This document shows, piece by piece, positions 22,811 to 33,885 of a stretch of DNA of 64,000 nt. The stretch is from Mauremys mutica (taxonomy: Eukaryota > Chordata > Testudines > Geoemydidae), in the NCBI RefSeq assembly GCF_020497125.1, contig NC_059075.1, forward strand, positions 36,554,003 to 36,618,002. The letters run 5' to 3'. Position numbers and translations under genes: made by a program. How positions within the stretch are numbered: position 1 is the stretch's first letter; every line of letters begins with the position of its first letter. The notes under the pieces were generated by a model. It had not been told where the DNA came from. It saw only the letters and a list, made by a program, of their open reading frames with translations, and ran no database searches.

Positions 22811-23461
22811 AGACCTTAAAATCTGTTCTACATACGAGACCCTCCGTGGTTTAGAAGTACCTATTCTAAGGAACTGGAAGGCTCAGGAGATTGATAATGA
22901 AATACTGAACCTTTCACCTCTTGATCCTTTTCAAACCTTTCTCAGTTTAATAGCAACCAAAAAATCATTGCTATTTGATGGGTCAGTGACCTAGGATGTT
23001 TTGTTTCAATCCAGTTCCTAATGGACAGGTATCCACATCACAATGGACATCAGTGTTTGCAATATGAACAAAGAGGCCTAGGTTTTAATTGACAGGACAT
23101 AGAACTATCCTCTCCACTGAACTACACTTCTAGGACTAAGTCTTATTTGCAGGGCAGCATGGGAAAGCTTGAACTGTTGATGATCATGTTCAAACTCCTT
23201 TATGACAGAGACGTGGAAATCCAGGACTAACAGTTTGGTACCTTTCCTCAGCAGAAAATCTTCACTTAAAAATGATCAGATACGTTGTGCAAGACGTACA
23301 AAAACCAACTTCCTCCTGCTACAATTTCAGCACAGCTCTGACTGGTTTGACCACAGAGAATAGTATTTGACTTAGCTGAAAAATGGATTCCTGGAGTGAA
23401 CAAGATCTCTGTTGTGACAATGTCCTGGACACGCATCTGATGGCTGGATTCGCAAATTTAT
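22811..23461. other. Unassigned non-coding DNA
   Basis: No repeat family or gene recognised. Confidence 0.4.
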
Positions 23462-23634
23462 ATAGAACATCAGAGTTAGAAGGGACCTCAGAAGGTCATC
23501 TAGTCTAATCCCCTGCTCAAAGCAGGACCAATCCCCAGACAGATTTTTGCCCCAGATCCCTAAATGGCCCCCTCAAGGATTGAGCTCATAATCCTGGCTT
23601 TAGCGAGCCAATGCTCAAACCACTGAGCTAAAGT
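23462..23634 (-). mobile_element. tRNA-derived SINE with CR1-like tail (tortoise Pol III SINE type)
   Basis: On the minus strand the element opens with a tRNA-like A box, TAGCTCAGTGGTTTGAGCA (23612-23630), and a B-box region, GGATTATGAGCTCAATCC (23577-23594). A linker with GGGGGCCATTTAGGGATC follows. It ends in a CR1-like tail (CTGCTTTGAGCAGGGGATTA, then GATGACCTTCTGAGGTCC). tRNA-derived SINEs with CR1 tails are known from cryptodiran turtles. Pol III would transcribe it and CR1 enzymes would copy it. The TTC AA core of the B box is partly changed. Confidence 0.8.
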
Positions 23635-23820
23635 TGACAGCTTGATTCGCCTCTCACTTAGTATGAATCAGGAGTAACTCTACTGACATCAAAAAAGCTC
23701 AAGTGAAGTGATTAGAGAATCAGACCTTAGGTTTGCACTAGTTTATAGCCATCAGTTAATAGAACAAACATGGAACCAAAATCCTCAAGTTCCACAATAT
23801 ATGAAAGTATTTATAATATA

Positions 23821-23991
23821 CACCTCTACCCCGATATAACGTGACCCGATAGAACACAAATTCAGATATAACGCAGTAAAGCAGCGCTCCAGGGGACTGG
23901 GACTGTGCACTCCGGCAGATCAAAGCAAGTTCGATATAACGCGGTTTCACCTATAATGCAGTAAAATTTTTTGGATCCCGAGGTACAGGTG
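23821..23991. mobile_element. Mariner/Tigger-type MITE, TA target
   Basis: The inverted ends are CACCTCTACCCCG and CACCTGTACCTCG (right end reversed), each flanked by TA. Inside, GATATAACGTGACCCGATA and TTCGATATAACGCGG are related inner blocks. It is 171 bases with no coding capacity. Confidence 0.7.
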
Positions 23992-23993
23992 TA

Positions 23994-25492
23994 CTTGTTT
24001 TCACAGGATATAATAAAAATCAAATCCTACCTGAAGAGGGAATATTATATTTCATCTGAAGAACACTCTGATTTCAAGCCTCTAGTAGTTTGCTGTTGAC
24101 ACAATTATTTCAGCTGATACCTGGTAAATAATATGCCAGATTTCCCACCCCCTTCATGTATTTAAATGCATTTCTTTCCTTTTCCAAACAAAAGACTCCG
24201 CCTTGCACTGCAAACATCATTAATACTTCAGCAGGTACAAAGTTTCATTACTCATACTCCCAACTCTATACATAAGATAAACCAATATCTGATTGTAGAT
24301 GCCAAAGACAAGACAAGAAAAGAAAAGAAGAGAAAAAGAGTATGCAAATAAGATATCCGCACACCAATGAAGCAAAGTCTGCAGTTTAATTTTCTCATAG
24401 AAACGAAAAAAATTTGCCTAGAGGTAAAATTCAATTTGTGTCTTTTCTCATTTCATAATTGTGTTCTTGCTCTATTGCCGTATGTATTACCATTATCAAA
24501 CTACTGTATATTTGATGGTCGCCCATGGCTACGCAGTGGTCTGTGCTACTAGAAGGCTGAATAGCATCAGGACTACATTAGAGATGGAATGTTTTATTTA
24601 AGAACTCAGTTGGTAACTTACTACCATATTTCCCTTTGCAATTTGCTCACCCTAATTGTTAAAACATTTCCTGCTATTTCAGAAGTGCAGAGACGACAAA
24701 CGCCTGCAGATGAGGCAGAATGGGCCTCTCTATTGAGAAGGATGCTTTCACTACAATCTTTTTAAAAACTTTTTTATTACACGGCTCAGTGAGTTTTTAT
24801 TTGTGGTCTCAAAATGCCAACCGTCTGAATGAATTAACACAGTAGGTCCAGTTCTTCTAAATGAAACAACTCCTTGTGTATGTTCAGTACAGTGACTAGT
24901 GATAGGTGAAACTCAAATGGCTCAGCTGTGGATGTCAGATATGCAATCCAAAACTGTAGAGGTTGATCTGAACCTCATAGATCCAGGTATTGGGCTGGTT
25001 AACCTGTGAAAAGACCATCTCATAAGATTGCCTAAATTTCCTCACCTTTGTTAAGTCTTAATATGAGTTTATAGCCATCATATATATGACTAGTATCTGA
25101 CAAAATTATTAGGGTAAAACCTAGGGTCTCACCTGTTAGAACTTGTAGTTGTGTGGTTCAGCTATGTATGACCGCTGACCCCACAGTCCCTTGCTCACAT
25201 GATGAGGCTTAATTTAATCATCTGGATAGTGTCATTGACTTGGCTTCTATTGACTTCAATCAGACTACCCACATCACTTAAGTGGTAACAAGCTTTGTGC
25301 TCTAAATCTGGACACTTATTGCTAAAGGTTGAGTATCTGCTTATCATTTAAGTTATTAGTTTACTAACATTATTTGATAGGATGAAATTTGAGTCTGACT
25401 GACTTATGAGAAAAGAATGACATTATATTTATTTATATATAAGCTTAGCATAAACATGACTAAGGGGGAATGAGATAACCAACTACACGCAT
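23994..25492. other. Unassigned AT-rich non-coding DNA
   Basis: A purine-rich AAGAAAAGAAGAG patch lies at about 24316. No gene recognised. Confidence 0.4.
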
Positions 25493-25760
25493 TTGAAGGA
25501 TGTAAAGACACTGGAGCCAAGAATTGTTTCAAGTGGTCTCAGGGGGAGAACTAAGGGTAACGGGATGACCCTGAGGGAAAAAAAATGTAGACTGAATATC
25601 AGGAAACATTTCCTAACGATAAGATCTATTAGTTTATTGACTAACCTTCCAAGAATAATAATGGAGGCCCCAATGCTTAAGCAATTTAAAACTGGATAAG
25701 GCAAAGCTCTAGGAAAGTGTATTGAATGGGACAATCCTACATATGCAGGGTACAAATGGG
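25493..25760 (+). pseudogene. CR1-like LINE ORF2 C-terminal fragment
   Basis: The open frame at 25493-25699 contains RTKGNGMTLREKKCRLNIRK, then HFLTIRSISLLTNLPRIIME, which is the conserved stretch after the reverse transcriptase of CR1-like LINEs. It ends near the usual stop (QFKTG*) and continues into a short 3' tail. The upstream reverse transcriptase and endonuclease are absent (5' truncation). Confidence 0.65.
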
Positions 25761-27897
25761 AGGGGTTGATTATATGATTGACTATATGATTTAAGAGAGA
25801 TAAAAAATGAGAGAGAGGGAAAAGCCTTCATGCCAATAAGAGCACATAAGCTTCAAGGTACAAAAACCTTTGTAGGAGTAACTTCATTTTAATAGCTGTA
25901 ATTGAAAAAAGAATGTGGATTCTATTACCTAGTTTGCCCCCCACCCTTTTTTTAAAAAAACACATTTTATGAGAAGGGAATAATGAAAGATTTATTCTAT
26001 GAAGAGCAAGTTCTCTTTAATAGCTGTTCTGTGGTTCTTGTGGGAATACTGGGAAAGAAAAAAGTAGTGCTACCACTGTTTTGTTAAAAAGAAGCATCAT
26101 AAGAACTCTTGCTTCTAGCCATATGACTAGACCTTTAAGGAGATCTAACCACATGTATATATTCTGTTTCTGCTCAGAAATGAGACCTTATCTAAATCCC
26201 ACCCACAAGCCAATACACACCTGCATGTCTTCATTTTTCACCCCACTTTTAAATCACATGCAAATTCCCAGCATTAGTTTACATATTAAATTCCCTGAAA
26301 GGGGGAAAAATAAAAGCACATTCACAAGTAACAACCAAGCTGTAGTTCCTTAATGAATTATGTATTCTGTACAGGATATACTTACAGACATGACTTGAAT
26401 TCCTATTCAATGTACTGGACTGCATGTTGGAACATGGAATTCACCTATTGCAGGACAGTATTCAGTCAAGCCAACATTCAGGAAAAGAGAATGATATACA
26501 GATTTGCTTTAGCTGAGAGGAATTATGAGTTTGATACTACAATGAGACAGACATTCTTAAATAATTTTCACACTGTAGGTCAAAATGGTACAAATGTATT
26601 CACATATCTCAAAATAAACCTTGTGAAAGCTAATGGGCATATGCATACAGATCAAATTACTGGATGGGCTGATTTCTGCTGGCAAAATGCGAGTACACTC
26701 TTTTATTCTCTTTTAAATTGCAATTACAAATTCAGATGCTGGATATATAGCCCATGAATATCTACACTTGAATTAACCCACTTTGAAAGATAAGTAACAG
26801 GACTACATTGACACATGACAGTCATTTCAAAAACCCATTTATTGATGGCTGGTCAGCAGAGGGGCATACTCTAGCAGGCAACACTTTGTGGAAGTTTGGG
26901 AGGCTAAGAAGAAACTTCAGTATTTAGAATCTATAATGATGGGCACAAAAGAAAACCCCAGGCAGGTATTGAAAAAGATTCATAAAGCAAGAACTCATGC
27001 AAAAAAAAAATTAATTGAAATCTGTTGGAGTCTCTGCTATGTAAAAAAGTTCCATGGGAAGTGAGCCAGTGAATTACATGGAGTGTGGGGCATTAGGCTC
27101 AGGGTATAAAGTCAAAACTGTTTACTTGTTAAATGAAAGCAGAACTCATAGACTGATGCACAATACATCATAGAAAAGAATTTGTTAGGGTACTTGGGAT
27201 GATCTCTTTTTTTAGCAAATCACTGACTCATATTTAACTATCTGGATTTTGTTAAGGAACAATTAAAGCTCTATATTCTATGTTCAAAGAGGGGCCGCAT
27301 TTGTAGTTGAGACGAAATACAATAATTTAAAATGCAAATAAAATCCTGTACTTGATTCTGATGAAGATCTTTCCCCTTCACTTTAACTCATGTTTCTGTC
27401 TATCAGCTGATGTAAAACTCCAGTGTGCGGCAGAAGTCCAGCACTCTCAGATTACTATCAGCCTGAAATGATCTTGTGCTGGAATATGCTGCTATGATAT
27501 GCCTTTAAAATCAATAGCTCCCAGCAAAAATTTGCTGCACATTAAGTTTAATGATATACTGTTGTAAGATGTACAGTACAAGCCAGTGTGTTCTATCAAA
27601 GACAAAATTTAGCTCTAGCTACCCATATAAAACTCAGAATCAGTCACCTCCATAAAGCAATGACACTTATTCAATTGGGAGAGGGCTATGGATTTTCCCC
27701 CCGCTCATCTCAAGCTATGAAGTAATGACAATTTATTATCTTTAGGAGTGTGTCTTTTCTAATCTAACACATAAGTGATAGTAGACCCTTTGTATGATGA
27801 GATTGTTACATGACCTGGGGTCACAAACAGGATGGAGCATTTCAACCAGTATCCACTTTCCATTCCATTATTGACACATAAATCAGGCAAGTATCAG
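25761..27897. other. Unassigned AT-rich non-coding DNA
   Basis: A 134-codon open frame at 26353-26757 has no recognisable domain and irregular composition; I treat it as chance. Confidence 0.4.
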
Positions 27898-27959
27898 CTA
27901 AGGTGATGCAGGGAGAGGGGTCCTTTAGAGAGGGGAATACTACATGTGCTTGAAGGATA

Positions 27960-28094
27960 TAAGCACTCAAGAAATAGATTCATGTTTAGGGCACAGGCCT
28001 GAGGAACTAGAAATGATGGGATTAAACTGAGCAAAGGCAAATTAAGTTTGGATATTAGAAAATGTTTCCTTAACAGATATTTTAAGATTGTGGG
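27960..28094 (+). pseudogene. CR1-like LINE ORF2 C-terminal fragment, left half
   Basis: It shows the same module as 25493-25760, with GGAACTAGAAATGATGGGAT, AATTAAGTTTGGATATTAGA and AAATGTTTCCTTAACAG. It is cut by the LTR element at 28095. The frame resumes after the element at 33723, so the two pieces were once one. Confidence 0.65.
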
Positions 28095-29320
28095 TGTGAC
28101 GGGTTCACCCCAGAGTGCCACTTGGAACTGATCCCCCCTGACCCACCAGCCTGGGCTCCCTTTACACTGTACTGCTGTGACCAGCCTGCCAAGCCCTCTC
28201 CCAGGCCCAGCACACGTACAGGTAGGGACTCACGCAGCTGCAGTTACATACACACTGTGTCCTTTAACTAACCCCTGCATGGGAAGGCACAGATAAGGCA
28301 TATACCGCACTGGAGTGTAAACCCAAAATTAGACCATCTTGAGCTGCACAGAGATCTATACAGCGTAAGCTCATGAAATTTGCCCCCTCCCTCAATGTGG
28401 AGAAGGATATGGAACAGCTTTCTGCCCAAGTTATGACTCCCACACACTGGTTTTAGACAAAGTAAAAATAAGTTTATTAACTACAAAAGATAGATTTTAA
28501 GAGATTATAAGGGATAGCAAACAGATCAAAGCAGATTACCTGGCAAACAAACAAATCACACTAACTAAGCTTAATATACTAAAGAGATTAGATATGAGTA
28601 GCAAATTCTCACCCTCAGTGATGATTCAAGCAGACTGCAGAGATTCTTAAGGGGCCAGCTGCACTCACTTACAGTTTAAAAACCCATGTGTTCCTTTCAC
28701 AGATTAAAAATCCCTTTAGCCTGGCTCCAGCACTTCCCCCCCAGTTCAGTCTTTGTTCCTTAGGTGCTTCCAAGAGTCTCTCTGGGTGGGAAGTCAGTGA
28801 AGAATCACAGTGATGTCACTTACCTGCCATATATAGCTTTTTTATTTGGCATGAATCCTTTGTCTCAAAGCTTGGTTCCCACGCCAGTCAGTGGAAAAAT
28901 ACTGGTATTCCAAGATAGAGTCCAGTACCAGGTGACCTGGTTACATGTCCCTGTAGTGCCACCACAGCCATTGCTCGGAGGCCGTTTGTTGTATCATCAG
29001 GAAAACTCCCCAGTCGGAGATTAGCTTCTTCTAAGACCTATTGTTTTCTCCTAATGGCTCATCAACCTGAATGGGCCCTTCCTAGCCAGCCATATAGACT
29101 GACAGTCTTGTCTAGTGGGCATTCCCCAGGTGTAAACACATTTGTAATACAGATACATAGTCAATATTCCTAAATTCAAATACAAAAATGACATACATAT
29201 AGGATAATCATATTGAGTAAATCATAACCTTTCCAATGATCTCACATGACCTATCTTGCATAAAACACATTATGACATCATAATCATATTACTGTGAAGA
29301 ATATGGGGTGCAGTGTCACA
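28095..29320 (-). repeat. 3' LTR of the Gypsy-like element
   Basis: It runs from TGTGACGGG to GCAGTGTCACA (ends TG..CA). On the minus strand a TATA-like TATATA lies at about 28828-28835 and AATAAA at 28473-28478 (reversed), consistent with U3-R-U5. It has about 200 bases (about 28845-29045) that the other LTR lacks. Confidence 0.85.
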
Positions 29321-29329
29321 CCTCCCCCA
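29321..29329 (-). promoter_or_regulatory. Polypurine tract (plus-strand primer)
   Basis: On the minus strand the bases before the 3' LTR read TGGGGGAGG and abut TGTGACACTG. The position and composition are as expected for priming second-strand DNA synthesis. Confidence 0.75.
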
Positions 29330-31100
29330 CTTAAGTCACTGCAAGGTGGTTAGTCACTGACTAATGTGAAGGCAGTGTGCCTAATGTCCTCTTTAGGTTT
29401 TGGTTATACAACTCCCAGGTGTTACCAAACATTGTAGTGTCATCCATAGGTGGTTTTGCAAAGTTCTCTGTTTCTCTTCCCAGGTTGCCTGAAAACATTC
29501 TAATGTTTAGCATTGTTACCATAATGCAGATATCAATATCCTTTAGAGTGCAGGTGTCTTGGCATTTAGCCACCAATGCCATGAGGCTGTGTGCCTCAGT
29601 TTCCCCTTCCACACAGCGGTCAAGGTTTGTTATGCTTTTTATGCTGTGCCAAGTTCTAAGCCTGTTTACAGGTATTAGCTGAGAAGCGGTATTTTTACAG
29701 GACTTCCTTGTTACCACTCCTAGAATGTTCAAAAGTATTTTCTAAAAATCATGCACATTACACATTTTTAAAGGATTTAGTACCAAATCAGTACCAAATT
29801 CTTTGTCCTAACCAATAAACTGTGTATTATCAGACTTAATAGCACCAGCAATTTAATGATAGGGAGATGTTTCCAGTATGTTCATCATACCACGGTATCT
29901 GTTTAGACAGACTGGTTTGTTTAATATTTATTGTGTTCTTCAACTTCTTCCTGAACCATAGTAAGTTTTCAGGTATTGGTCTTTCTTCCCTTTTAGTGTT
30001 TCGTCCAGTATCCCCCTCAGTAAAGGTTCTCAATTCATGTATGTCTCTGGAGATTTGGAGAGGTAAAAAATGTAAAAAGGAGTTAGCATGGTACAGGCTG
30101 GCCCCTTGTGGCGCTGCATTCCATCTCCAGGGCTATGCCAATGCAAAAATATCCACCCTTCCCCGCAAGGTTTCTTTGTCATTCTTATTCCAAGCATTGG
30201 GACTTCCCCACCCCCTTTTTCTAGAGGGATGTGATCTTTTAGAAGTCTTTTCTTAGCTGCTTGGTGGATCTTACCTGCCTGAGGAATTGCTTCCTCCTCC
30301 CCTTTCTCAGGTGAGTCATTAGCATTTTCACTGACACTCAAGTCTTTAGTAGGATTCTTATCCTGTCTTAAAGAGACAGTTTTCACAAGTACATCAGGGA
30401 CAGCAAAAGTGGGACCTGGATTGGGATACCTTCTGTCACCCCTCTCTGTGTCAGTTGTATGACTGCTCTGCTCCATGAGGTCAGTTACATAGTTTCCTCT
30501 TAAAACCTGAGCCGCAGGTTGGGTGCCTGGGAGCAAATATGCCACCCCAGCAAATCTGTCCTGGGCTAACCCTCCCCTGTAATCAGTGAGGAGACATTCC
30601 TGTATTCCCCAAAATTCCTTCTCAACTTCCTCCTCTGCCCCATCCCCCAGACATACTCCTTTGTGATCTCTAGAGTGGGATCTATCCCCTGCTCAGCTGT
30701 GAAGGGCTCACAGATAACAGCCAAAACAGGTCTCTCACTCTCCTCCCACTTTGAATTGGGCTTGCCTCCAGCTACAGAGTCCATAGAATCCTCTCCCACC
30801 TCAGTGGTCTCTAGGATTCCATCCACCTCCTCTGGGCTTCCCTCTAGGACACACCTCCTTATGCACCCCGAGTGAGGTCTGTCCCTGCTTATCTACAACT
30901 GTTGGCAGCCAGCAACCTGGAAAGTTCTTACTGACATGCAACATTCATTCACCTTTAGCCACCTGGCAGTAGCAGCTAGTCTCAACCTCACCCACCTCTG
31001 GTAGCAGACTCTTTTCCACTGCTGCAGAGGAATTAAAGAGACATTCTCCCATTCCTTCAGCACTTTCTGGGACTTCACTCTTTCCCTCCAGGGTTTCAGC
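29330..31100 (-). other. Internal region of the LTR element without recognised domains
   Basis: About 1.8 kb between protease and polypurine tract. Open frames such as 30030-30545, 30566-30826 and 29361-29732 (all minus) are hydrophilic, rich in Glu, Lys and Pro. They have no reverse transcriptase, RNase H, integrase or envelope motif that I can see. They may be the remains of a spacer domain joined to the 3' region after an internal deletion. Confidence 0.5.
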
Positions 31101-31106
31101 ACAATA

Positions 31107-31538
31107 TTACTCCTTGCTGCTGACAGACCCCTTGCCAGACCGAGCTATATTGAAAAAATCATTTCCAAGTAACAATTGTGATGGGTAATCACGTACTGCT
31201 GTCACGGTCAATTGAGCTTCTAAATCCTCAGTTTCTATGTGCACTTTAGCCAAAGGCACAAGGATTTTGTGACCTCCTACTAACAAAAGCTCTGCCATCT
31301 GCCCTGGCAGTATGTCTTTTTCCTGAACAAGGTTTGTTCTGACCACAGAAATTTCTGCTCTTGTATCCCTCCACTGAAGGAGTTCCTCACCATTAATTTT
31401 GGCAGTTTTCATGTGCTTCCTGACTGGCTGTGCAGAGGCTTTTTTTAACAAACCCTGTATGATAAGTGGCAATTGCCTGAGGTACCTCTGTGCCCTGGGT
31501 AGAAACATTTCCATGAGCTGTCTGCTGACTGTTCCCAC
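31107..31538 (-). pseudogene. Retropepsin-like aspartic protease of the LTR element
   Basis: The protease would cut the Gag polyprotein inside the particle. The frame shows KINGEELLQWRDTRAEISVV, then a hydrophobic beta-rich stretch (LLVGGHKILVPLAKVHIE) and LLLGNDFF, which is the order of a retropepsin-like fold. The catalytic motif D-T-G reads D-T-R (31359-31367), so this copy should be inactive. It lies just after the zinc knuckle, as expected of a gag-pro region, but in a different frame from the Gag part. Length is close to the usual 100-120 residues. Confidence 0.7.
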
Positions 31539-31548
31539 TCAGCACAGG

Positions 31549-32478
31549 GCATTTATTCCTCAGGTTCTGAGTGGAGTTACAGTGATAGCACCTTTTGGGC
31601 TCTTCTGTTTTGACTTGCTGAGGTAAGCATCCAGCCTCCCATCCACCCTCCTTTCCAGGGGTGAAACAGGAAACCTGCTTCCCATGAAACTTAAACCCCT
31701 CTGCCTATAATTTATTTCTAATAGATGCTTGGGTTTGTTCAAATTGATCAGCTAGAGTAGCAAGTTCATCATCAGCTTTCACCTTTTTATCCCATAAACA
31801 CTGTTTTACATCATCACTACATATAGTCAGGAAATGTTCCTGATTAACAAGATCACACATTTCTTCAAGGCTTGTAACACCTTTTCCCCTTACCCACTTA
31901 TCCATCAAATCTCTCATCTGGTTTACATATGTCACATTACTCATCCCAGCACTCCTTCTAAATTTTATTCTATAGGTTTCGGGTGTAATCTGAAACAGTT
32001 TTAAAACCATTTTCTTGAATGCACCATAATCAGAAGCACCTCTAATTGGCATCGTATTCAATATATCCAGAGCTCTCCCAGACAACGTTGGAACCAAACT
32101 GGACATCTTTTGATTCTCAAGAATCTCATGGAGTACACACAGCCTCCCAAAGGTAATAAAATATTCAGCAATATCCCATTTTGCTGTATGCAGGACACAA
32201 CTGTTCACATTTGTTGATTTTGGAAATCCCTGGTGTGTGGGAGTTCTGGTTCTGCCTCTCTATCGAGTCCAGTCCATGCTTCCTCTCTTTTCCCTCCTTT
32301 CTTCCACAGCTAGCTTTGGGGCATCCATTTCTTTGTCTTGCAGTTCCAGGGCCCTTTGTGCAGCTTGTTGTCTGGCATTCTTTGCTTCCAATTCTTTTAT
32401 CTGTAATTGTTTTAATTTCATCTGTCTCTTGCATTCCTTCTCTCTCTCTGGATTCTTACTAGTTTCACTTTCACTCAT
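31549..32478 (-). pseudogene. Gag-like protein with coiled coil, SCAN-like domain and zinc knuckle
   Basis: Gag forms the particle that packages the element RNA. The likely start at 32478 (MSESETSKNPEREKECK) lies about 160 bases after the primer-binding site. It leads into a charged coiled coil (LKQLQIKELEAKNARQQAAQ). Frame breaks near 32200-32260 follow. The next open part (32208-31705) has the SCAN-like capsid: LKLFQITPETYRIKFRR, YVNQMRDLMDKWVRGKGV, LEEMCDLVNQEHFLTICSD and ELATLADQFEQ. Vertebrate SCAN domains are known to derive from such Gag proteins. A further frame break leads to a CCHC-type knuckle (31549-31590) that reads C-x2-C-x4-N-x4-C, so the zinc-binding His is lost. Several breaks make it a pseudogene. 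Confidence 0.75.
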
Positions 32479-32635
32479 TTTCCTGCTTTTCTGTCCCTAT
32501 TTCCCTTGTCCAAAATAAGCAAACCAAAAATATCACACTAATAACCACTTTGACTGATCTCAAGCCACCACACTTACAATCATCCCCAGGGTATGAAATG
32601 CAAGTCTCACTCAGAGCAACAAGCATGCATATGAC

Positions 32636-32651
32636 CCTGCTCACAACGCCA
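32636..32651 (-). promoter_or_regulatory. Primer-binding site, tRNA-Ser-like
   Basis: On the minus strand TGGCGTTGTGAGCAGG starts one base after the 5' LTR. From memory it matches the complement of the 3' end of vertebrate tRNA-Ser (CGA) at 15 of 16 positions. It would prime minus-strand DNA synthesis. Confidence 0.65.
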
Positions 32652-32652
32652 C

Positions 32653-33717
32653 TGTGATGGGTTCTCCCAGGGGTGCCACCTGGATCTGGGGTACCACTGA
32701 GCCCCCCTGACCCACCAGCCTGGGATCCCTTTACACTATACTGCTGGGACCAGCCTGCCAAGCCCTCTCCCAGGCTCCAGCACACATACAGGTAGGGACT
32801 CATCTAACTGCAGTTACATACACATTGTTTTCTTTAACCAACCCCTGCATGGGAAGGCACAGATAAGGCACCTCCCAATTCCTAAGGCATATACTGCACT
32901 GGAGTGTAAACCCAAAATTAGACCATCTTAAGCTGCACAGAGATCTTTACAGTGTAAGCACATGAAATTTGCCCCCTCCCTCAATGTGGAGAAGGATATG
33001 GAACAGCTTTCTACTCCCAAGTTATGACTCCCACACACTGGTTTTAGACAAAGTAAAAATAAGTAATATGTTTATTAACTACAAAAGATAAATTAAGTGA
33101 TTATAAGGAACAGCAAACAGATCAAAGCAGATTACCTAGCAAACAAATCACGCAAACTAAGCTTAATATACTAAAGAGATTAGATATGAGTAGCAAATTC
33201 TCACCCTAAATGATGATTCAAGCAGGCTGCAGAGATTCTTAAGGGGCCAGCTGCACTTGCTTACAACTTAAAAACCCCAGGTGTTCCTTTCACAGATTAG
33301 AAATCCCTTTTGCCTGGGTCCAGCACTTCCCCCCAGTTCAGTCTTTGTTCCCTAGGAGTTTCTAAGAGTCTCTCTGGGTCGGAGGTCATTGAAGAATCAC
33401 AATGATGTCACTTCCCTGTCATAAATAGCCTTTTTTCTCCTCCTAATGGCTCATCAACCTGAATGGGCCCTTCCTAGCCAGGCATCTAGACTGATAGTCT
33501 TTTGTCCAGTGGGCATTCCCCAGGTGTAAGCATATTTGTGATACATAGTCAATATTCCTAACTTCAGATACAAAAATGATACATGCCTACAAATAGGATA
33601 ATCATATTCAGTAATTCATAACCTTTCCAATGATCTCACATGACCTATCTTGGATAAAATACATTATGATTACGTAATAATCATATTACTGTGACGAATA
33701 TGGTGTGCAGTGTCACA
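32653..33717 (-). repeat. 5' LTR of the Gypsy-like element
   Basis: It runs from TGTGATGGG to GCAGTGTCACA, collinear with the LTR at 28095-29320 apart from a missing block of about 200 bases and small insertions at about 32860 and 33065. AATAAA (reversed) lies at 33071-33076. It is visibly diverged from its partner, so the insertion is not recent. Confidence 0.85.
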
Positions 33718-33722
33718 GTGGG

Positions 33723-33739
33723 ATAGCCTCCTATCACAA
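33723..33739 (+). repeat. Remainder of the CR1-like fragment after the LTR element
   Basis: ATAGCCTCCTATCACAA continues the coding frame seen before 28095 once the LTR element and one copy of GTGGG are removed. Confidence 0.55.
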
Positions 33740-33885
33740 TACCGGCACTAGGCATAAGCAGACTAAACAATTGCTTAGGGCTCCAAGCAGATCAAGGGGG
33801 CCCCCCCATTTGCTTTTTTAGCGTGTTGTGTGTGCTCAGAGAGGCCAAAATATTACTGCATAGGGCACCCAATGGGCAAACACCA
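33740..33885. repeat. Repeat fragment starting 'CCGGCACTAGGCATAAGCAG'
   Basis: Carries CAATTGCTTAGGGCTCCAAG and GGGGGCCCCCCC, typical of a turtle non-autonomous hAT-like repeat. Ends not determined. Confidence 0.4.

Larger units (their letters stand above)
28095..33717 (-). mobile_element. Complete Ty3/Gypsy-like LTR retrotransposon (Gag and protease only)
   Basis: It is 5.6 kb between two related LTRs, with an exact 5-bp TSD GTGGG (28090-28094 and 33718-33722). The coding strand is minus, so the right LTR is the 5' LTR. In transcript order it has the 5' LTR, a primer-binding site, gag with coiled-coil, SCAN-like and zinc-knuckle parts, a protease, about 1.8 kb without recognised domains, a polypurine tract and the 3' LTR. 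I see no reverse transcriptase, RNase H or integrase motif, so it is non-autonomous. SCAN-like Gag points to the Gmr1-like group. All coding parts are broken by stops or frame shifts. Confidence 0.85.

Noticed and set aside
23577..23630. Functional tRNA gene
   Set aside because: A- and B-box-like parts exist, but no acceptor stem closes, and the sequence continues into a CR1-like tail; it is a SINE.
26353..26757. 134-codon open frame on +
   Set aside because: No domain, irregular composition in AT-rich DNA, and no splice or promoter context. Best seen as chance.
30030..30545. 171-codon open frame on - as a host gene
   Set aside because: It lies inside the LTR element between protease and polypurine tract, so it is transposon sequence, and no domain is recognisable.
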